Origin: Streptomyces sp. NBC_00376 | Lineage (GTDB): Bacteria; Actinomycetota; Actinomycetes; Streptomycetales; Streptomycetaceae | Reading direction: 5' to 3' | NCBI RefSeq assembly: GCF_036077095.1 | Contig: NZ_CP107960.1 | Coordinates: forward strand, 5,022,001 to 5,086,000 | Length of the DNA stretch: 64,000 bases | The notes under the pieces: generated by a model | The model's input: only the letters and a program-made list of their open reading frames with translations | Database searches by the model: none | Told to the model about the DNA's origin: nothing | Position numbers and translations under genes: made by a program | Shown here: positions 59,579 through 64,000 of the stretch, piece by piece | How the letters are laid out: each line of letters begins with the position of its first letter | Numbering within the stretch: position 1 is the first letter of the stretch

Positions 59579-60748
59579 TCACCCGGCCGGGGCGGGCCGC
59601 CGGGACAGCAGCTCTCCTGCGGCCACGGTCGCCGCGGCCACCAGACCGGCCGCGAAGACCGCCCACCCCCCGACGAACGTACAGGCCAGGATCGCCAGCG
59701 CGGCCACGGGCAGGGGCAACTGCTCCGCGAGGTCGCGCTTGAAGTGGCGGGCGTGCAGCGCCCACACCGTCAGCAGGAAGAGCGCGGAGGGAATGGTCAC
59801 CGCGGCGGCGGCCACCGTGTCCGAGACGTGGGCCTTGCCCACGGCCTCCTCCACCGCGACCTCGATGCCCGCGCCGATGGCGGCCGCGGAACCGAAGATC
59901 AGGAAGTGTCCGTATCCCCAGATGAACGCTTCCCTGCTGCCGCGCAGGTAGTCATGGATCGGCACGGCGAAATAGATCCACCAGGCGGAGAAGACGATCA
60001 GCAGCCCGCCCGCGGCGATCGGCAGCAGTTCACCGAGCGCGTCGTGCTCGTACACCGTCTGCTGGACCGCGACCGTGGCCGCCGCGATGGTCTCGCCCAG
60101 CACGATGATCGTGAACAGCCCGTACCGCTCACCGATGTGGCGCGGATGCCAACTCGTCGAGCGGTCGCGCTCGGCAAGCATCGGAACTGACAGTTCCGCC
60201 AGCACGAGCACGACGAAGACGGCGGTGCGGGCTCCACGCGATTCGGCGGGCAGCAGCAGCATGGCGATCCAGCCCAGCTGCAGCACCGAGATCCCGACGG
60301 CGTACCGCAGCGCGACGCGGCGCTCCCCGCCCCGGGTGCAGTGCGCGGCGCGCAGCCACTGGCTGGTCAGCGCGAGCCGCATCACCACGTAACCGATGAC
60401 GACGACCGCCCAGTCGCCCGTGTCGAAGGCGCGCGGCACCCCGGCGGCGAGGATGAGCACACCGGTGATCTGGACCAGTGTGACGACGCGGTACAGCGGG
60501 TCGTCGGTGTCGTAGGCCGAGGCGAACCAGCTGAAGTTGACCCAGGCCCACCAGATCGCGAAGAAGACGGCGGCGTAGCTGCCGATTCCGGTGGCGGCGT
60601 GGCCTTCGGCGACGGCGTGCACCAGCCGTGCGCCCGCCTGGGCCACGGCGACGACGAAGCACAGGTCGAAGAAGAGTTCCAGTGGGGTCGAGGCGCGGTG
60701 TTCCTCGGTGCGGCTGCGAGCCATCATTACGGGCATGGGAGCCAGCAC
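59579..60748 (-). CDS. Low-temperature requirement protein A (LtrA) family membrane protein
   Basis: 389 residues with about 11 hydrophobic segments. 'ASTPLELFFDLCFVVAVAQA' near the N-terminus and 'WHPRHIGERYGLFTIIVLGE' (about 200-220) are LtrA signatures. The family was named from Listeria cold growth; its biochemical role is not known. Start uncertain: ATGs at 60748, 60736 and 60727 are all in frame without a clear ribosome site. Divergent from the nitrate-reductase-like operon. Confidence 0.88.
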   Translation of the reverse strand: MLAPMPVMMARSRTEEHRASTPLELFFDLCFVVAVAQAGARLVHAVAEGHAATGIGSYAAVFFAIWWAWVNFSWFASAYDTDDPLYRVVTLVQITGVLILAAGVPRAFDTGDWAVVVIGYVVMRLALTSQWLRAAHCTRGGERRVALRYAVGISVLQLGWIAMLLLPAESRGARTAVFVVLVLAELSVPMLAERDRSTSWHPRHIGERYGLFTIIVLGETIAAATVAVQQTVYEHDALGELLPIAAGGLLIVFSAWWIYFAVPIHDYLRGSREAFIWGYGHFLIFGSAAAIGAGIEVAVEEAVGKAHVSDTVAAAAVTIPSALFLLTVWALHARHFKRDLAEQLPLPVAALAILACTFVGGWAVFAAGLVAAATVAAGELLSRRPAPAG

Positions 60749-60861
60749 ACCAGAGAGGGGACGGCCGCGCTGATCCGGGCATGCCCCGAATGCACGACCG
60801 GGCTCACCCGTGCGAGCCGCAAATCAGGACCAAGCGTCAGGTACCACCCTACGGTGACGGG

Positions 60862-62013
60862 GTGACCGAGCCGCCAGAAGCCTCCGCCGAAGACGCGCAG
60901 CCCGCCCCCGGTGCACGTACCGGCTCCGCCGGAGCGCCCGGCTCTGACGGCCCCACCAGCCCCACCGGATCCACAGGCCCCACCGGCTCCCGCTCCGTCA
61001 CCGGCCGGGCGACCGCTGCCGGGGGCATCGTCTCCGCCCTCCTGATCCTCGCGATCGTGCTCGGCAGCCGGCTGCTGGAGAACTTCGACTCCGCTCTTCT
61101 CCCGTACGCCGTCGCCACCGTCTTCCTCGCCTTCGGCGTCGCCTACCGCTACACGGTCTGGGTCTCCGCGCCCGGCGCCCGAAGGCTGTTCAAGCAGGGG
61201 TGGCGGAGCTTCTTCTCGGTGGCCAACTTCCGCAAGGCCCCCACCGCGCTGCCCCGGATGACCGTCACCTATCTGGGCTTCCAGAAATTCCTCGGCGCCC
61301 GCTCGCACGCCCGCTGGGCCGCCCATCAGCTGATCTTCTGGGGCTGCGTCCTCGCCGCACTGATCACTTTTCCGCTGACCTGGGGCTGGTTCACCTTCAC
61401 CTCCGGCAGCGGCTCGGGGCCCGGCTACGAGATGCGTATCTGGGGCTTCAAGATCATCGGCTTCGACTCCCTGGACTTCCTGGGGTGGCTGATGTTCCAC
61501 GGCCTGGACATCGCCGCCGTGCTCGTCATCCCCGGCGCCTCGTACTTCCTGTGGCGCCGGATGAAGGACCGCGGCGCCATCACCGGCCAGCGCTTCACCT
61601 ACGACCTGGTCCCGCTGATCGCGCTCATCGTCATCTCCGTGACCGGTCTGCTGCTCACTTTCTCGTCGCTCTTCCTGCACGGCGGCGGATACGAATTCCT
61701 GGCGGTCCTCCACATGGTGTCGGTGGTGTTCACCCTCATCTACATCCCGTTCGGGAAGTTCTTCCACATCGTCCAGCGCCCGGCCGCGGTCGGCATGCAG
61801 CTGTTCAAGTACACCGCCAGGCAGGACGAGGAGGTCTTCGCCTGCCGCCGCTGCGAGGAACCCATCGACACCGGGCCCTACGTCGAGAACCTCCGCGGCA
61901 CCATGCGCGACCTCAGCCTCGACTTCGACGAGTGGGCCGAATACTGCCCGCGCTGCAAGCGGGTGCTGCGTGGCAGCGCCTATCTCTCCCAGGTGAAGAA
62001 GGGCTACAAGTGA
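60862..62013 (+). CDS. Heme-b/NarI-like membrane protein coupled to a molybdoenzyme
   Basis: About 383 residues. A Pro/Gly/Thr-rich N-terminus (about 1-50) precedes six hydrophobic segments. Histidines lie in or at helices ('RWAAHQLIFWG', 'LMFHGLDIAAV', 'AVLHMVSVV', 'GKFFHIVQ') in the pattern of di-heme NarI/DsrM-type quinol oxidases. The soluble C-terminus has two Cys pairs, 'CRRC' and 'CPRC', a possible zinc ribbon or rubredoxin-like site. The stop overlaps the next gene's GTG (GTGA, 62010-62013), so the products are made together. I infer it passes electrons from the quinol pool to the nitrate reductase. Confidence 0.75.
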   Translation: MTEPPEASAEDAQPAPGARTGSAGAPGSDGPTSPTGSTGPTGSRSVTGRATAAGGIVSALLILAIVLGSRLLENFDSALLPYAVATVFLAFGVAYRYTVWVSAPGARRLFKQGWRSFFSVANFRKAPTALPRMTVTYLGFQKFLGARSHARWAAHQLIFWGCVLAALITFPLTWGWFTFTSGSGSGPGYEMRIWGFKIIGFDSLDFLGWLMFHGLDIAAVLVIPGASYFLWRRMKDRGAITGQRFTYDLVPLIALIVISVTGLLLTFSSLFLHGGGYEFLAVLHMVSVVFTLIYIPFGKFFHIVQRPAAVGMQLFKYTARQDEEVFACRRCEEPIDTGPYVENLRGTMRDLSLDFDEWAEYCPRCKRVLRGSAYLSQVKKGYK

Positions 62014-64000
62014 CCGCGGATCCGCGTGCGGCCGACCCCGGCACAACCGAATCCCGTGCCGCCGGCTCCCGTACGGCTGTTCCTCTCGACCCCTCTCTCG
62101 CGCCGCCCGGCACCCGCGCCTTCCGGGACGCGGGTGGTATCCCCGCCGACCGGTGGCACGCCGACCAGGACGGCGAGACGCTCGTCCCCACCCACTGCTG
62201 CTTCTGCGGGGTGCAGTGCGGGATGTATCTGCGCGTCGACCGCGGCGGCAAGGTCTTCGGCGTCGAACCCCGCAACCACGACATCAACCGGATGCGGCTG
62301 TGCCCCAAGGGGATCAATGCGTACCAGCAGGTCAACCACCCCGACCGGCTCACCGCCCCACTGCTGCGCCGCTCCCGTGACGAGGACTTCCGCGAGGTCT
62401 CCTGGGACGAGGCGCTCGACTTCACCGTCGCCGAGATCAAGCGCATCCAGCAGCGCTACGGCAACGACGCCTTCGGGCTCCTCGGCGGCGCCAGCCTCTT
62501 CTCCGAAAAGACCTATCTGGTCGGCAAGTTCGCCCGGGTCGCACTCAAGTCCCGGCATGTCGACTACAACGGCCGGCTCTGCATGGTCAGCGCCGCGGGC
62601 GCCAACAAACTCGCCTTCGGCATCGACCGGGCCGGCAACCCCTTCTCCGACATCCTGCTCACCGACTGCCTGCTGATCGCGGGCTCCAACGTCGGCGAGT
62701 GCTTCCCCGTGATGACCCAGTACGTGTGGGGAGCGCGGGACCGCGGTGCGAGCCTGATCGTCGTCGACCCGCGAGAGACCGCGATCGCACGCACGGCCGA
62801 CATCCATGTCGCACTCAAGCCCGGCACCGATTCGGCCTTCTTCAACTCCGTGCTGAACATGGTCATCGAGGAGGGGCTGACCGACGAGGCCTATCTCGCC
62901 ACCCACGCCACCGGCTGGGAGGAGGTGAAGGCCAAGGTCGCCGAGTACCCGCCGTCCCGGGCCGCCGAGATCTGCGGCATCCCCGTCGAGCAGATCACCC
63001 AGGTCGCCCGCGCCTTCGCCCGCGCGCCCAAGGCCATGGCCTGGCACGCCCGAGGCATCGAGCACCACTCGCAGGGCGTCGAGAACTGCCTCAGCGTGAT
63101 CAACCTCTGCACCGCCACCGGCCACATCGGCAGACCGGGCGCCGGTTACGGCACCATCACCGGCCAGGGCAACGGGCAGGGCGGGCGCGAGCACGGGCAG
63201 AAGGCCGACCTCCTGCCCGGCGGCCGCTCGATCATGAACGAGGAGCACCGCAGGCAGATCTGCGAGATCTGGGGCATCGAGGAGTCCGAACTCCCGCCCG
63301 CCGGAACCTCGATGATGGAAATGGTCTGGCAGATGCAGCGCCGCGAGATCCGCGGGCTGATCGGCATCTGCAACAACCCCTTCGTCTCCCTCCCCAACTA
63401 CGGGGTGGTCAAGGAGGGGTACGACGCCATGGAGTTCCACGCTCAATTCGACTTCTTCCTTTCCGAGACCGCTGCCAACGCGCATGTCGTCTTCCCCGTC
63501 ACCACCTGGGCCGAGGACGAAGGGGTGATGGCCAACGCCGAGGCCCGGGTGGTCAAGCACAACAAGGCCCAGGACCCGCCGTCCGGTGTACGGACCGACA
63601 CCTGGGTGATGTGCGAACTCGCCAGGCGCCTCGGCGCGGGCGACAAATTCGCCTTCGCCGACTCGCGCGCCGTCTTCGACGAACTGCGGACCGCCTCCGC
63701 CGGCACCGTCAACGACTACTACGGCATCACCTACGAACGTCTGGAGGAGACCGGCGGGATCGCCTGGCCCTGCCCCGCCACCGACCACCCCGGCACCCCC
63801 CGGCTCTTCGAGGACGGCAGGACCTACCACCCCGACGGCAAGATCCACATGCAGGCCGTCGAATGGCACCCGCCGATGGACCCGTACGACGACGCGTACC
63901 CCATGTCGCTCACCACCGGGCGCACCGTCGCCCACTTCCTCTCCGGCAACCAGACCCGCCGCCTGGGCGCCCTCGTGGAACAGACCCCGCGCCCCTGGGC
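62010..64000 (+). CDS. Assimilatory nitrate reductase-like molybdopterin oxidoreductase (3' end beyond window)
   Basis: At least 663 residues, still open at 64000. A 4Fe-4S motif 'CCFCGVQCGMYL...LCPKG' (about 63-105) is followed by the molybdenum-ligand Cys in 'YNGRLCMVSAAGAN' (about 188). Then come 'CLLIAGSNVGECFPV', 'LIVVDPRETAIARTADIHV' and the bis-MGD-binding 'GRPGAGYGTITGQGNGQGG' regions. The Cys ligand and spacing place it in the NasA/NarB/NapA group that reduces nitrate to nitrite. GTG 62010 overlaps the upstream stop by 4 nt. C-terminal domains expected outside the window. Confidence 0.9.
   Translation, partial: MTADPRAADPGTTESRAAGSRTAVPLDPSLAPPGTRAFRDAGGIPADRWHADQDGETLVPTHCCFCGVQCGMYLRVDRGGKVFGVEPRNHDINRMRLCPKGINAYQQVNHPDRLTAPLLRRSRDEDFREVSWDEALDFTVAEIKRIQQRYGNDAFGLLGGASLFSEKTYLVGKFARVALKSRHVDYNGRLCMVSAAGANKLAFGIDRAGNPFSDILLTDCLLIAGSNVGECFPVMTQYVWGARDRGASLIVVDPRETAIARTADIHVALKPGTDSAFFNSVLNMVIEEGLTDEAYLATHATGWEEVKAKVAEYPPSRAAEICGIPVEQITQVARAFARAPKAMAWHARGIEHHSQGVENCLSVINLCTATGHIGRPGAGYGTITGQGNGQGGREHGQKADLLPGGRSIMNEEHRRQICEIWGIEESELPPAGTSMMEMVWQMQRREIRGLIGICNNPFVSLPNYGVVKEGYDAMEFHAQFDFFLSETAANAHVVFPVTTWAEDEGVMANAEARVVKHNKAQDPPSGVRTDTWVMCELARRLGAGDKFAFADSRAVFDELRTASAGTVNDYYGITYERLEETGGIAWPCPATDHPGTPRLFEDGRTYHPDGKIHMQAVEWHPPMDPYDDAYPMSLTTGRTVAHFLSGNQTRRLGALVEQTPRPW

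Noticed and set aside
62004..63935. A 643-codon antisense frame under the molybdoenzyme, and a similar 631-codon frame at 44046-45941 under the acyl-CoA synthetase
   Set aside because: Shadows of strongly GC3-biased genes with clear catalytic motifs on the plus strand.
1..64000. CRISPR array, rRNA operon, replication origin or integrase gene
   Set aside because: No regularly spaced identical repeats, no rRNA stretches, no DnaA-box cluster and no tyrosine or serine integrase motifs were seen.

Overview
This is a high-GC actinobacterial chromosome segment and almost certainly Streptomyces. The evidence is the codon usage (nearly every long antisense frame is open), an fbiC fusion gene for coenzyme F420, an hrdD-type sigma factor with a SigR-like promoter, paired Scr1/DUF5753 and DUF397 regulators, a chaplin domain, DUF6227 and GPP34 proteins, and IS elements typical of streptomycetes. 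Positions were read by eye from the sequence; no database search was run.

Layout. 0-3 kb: HTH protein, then an Scr1-type XRE/DUF397 pair divergent from an RsbW-like ATPase. 3-10 kb: a NarL-type two-component system divergent from an MMPL exporter and two tandemly duplicated secreted serine hydrolases. 10-15 kb: GNAT, a TipAS-type MerR with a VOC protein behind a textbook MerR operator, and fbiC. 14.8-17.3 kb: a scarred fbiC/DHFR junction. A frameshifted membrane-protein gene and a PH-domain gene lie between fragments of the 3' ends of fbiC and of the DHFR gene. 17.5-25.7 kb: DUF4232 lipoprotein, an ADP-ribosylglycohydrolase homologue lacking its metal motifs, Na+/solute symporter, SDR, an unknown protein, a second DUF397/Scr1 pair and a GPP34 protein. 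25.9-33.4 kb: an acidic D,D-carboxypeptidase with repeated AVFR-type motifs, a large membrane protein, DinB-like and GNAT proteins, and a secreted protein ending in a complete chaplin domain.

33.8-43.3 kb is a degraded accessory region next to tRNA-Arg(CCU). It holds a truncated transposase-like gene, an intact IS3-family element, a decayed type VII secretion-like cassette (lipoprotein, DUF1023 hydrolase, WXG-like gene with an in-frame amber codon, mycosin-like protease lacking its N-terminus), an N-terminally truncated gene meeting the protease head to head, and a complete 1442-bp IS701-family element with a CTAG duplication.

43.6-64 kb is ordinary chromosome: TlpA-like thioredoxin, acyl-CoA synthetase, M6 metalloprotease, TetR and MarR regulators beside a DHA2 exporter and an extradiol dioxygenase, questin-oxidase-like protein, PAT-like acetyltransferase, hrdD, a WYL regulator divergent from a second DHA2 exporter across a perfect palindrome, DUF6227, P1 peptidase, LtrA, and a heme-b-like membrane protein translationally coupled to an assimilatory nitrate-reductase-like molybdoenzyme that runs off the end.

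The strongest candidates for something new are the chaplin-domain fusion (32.06-33.40 kb), the crossed duplication at the fbiC/DHFR junction, the metal-site-less ADP-ribosylglycohydrolase and the decayed type VII-like cassette.
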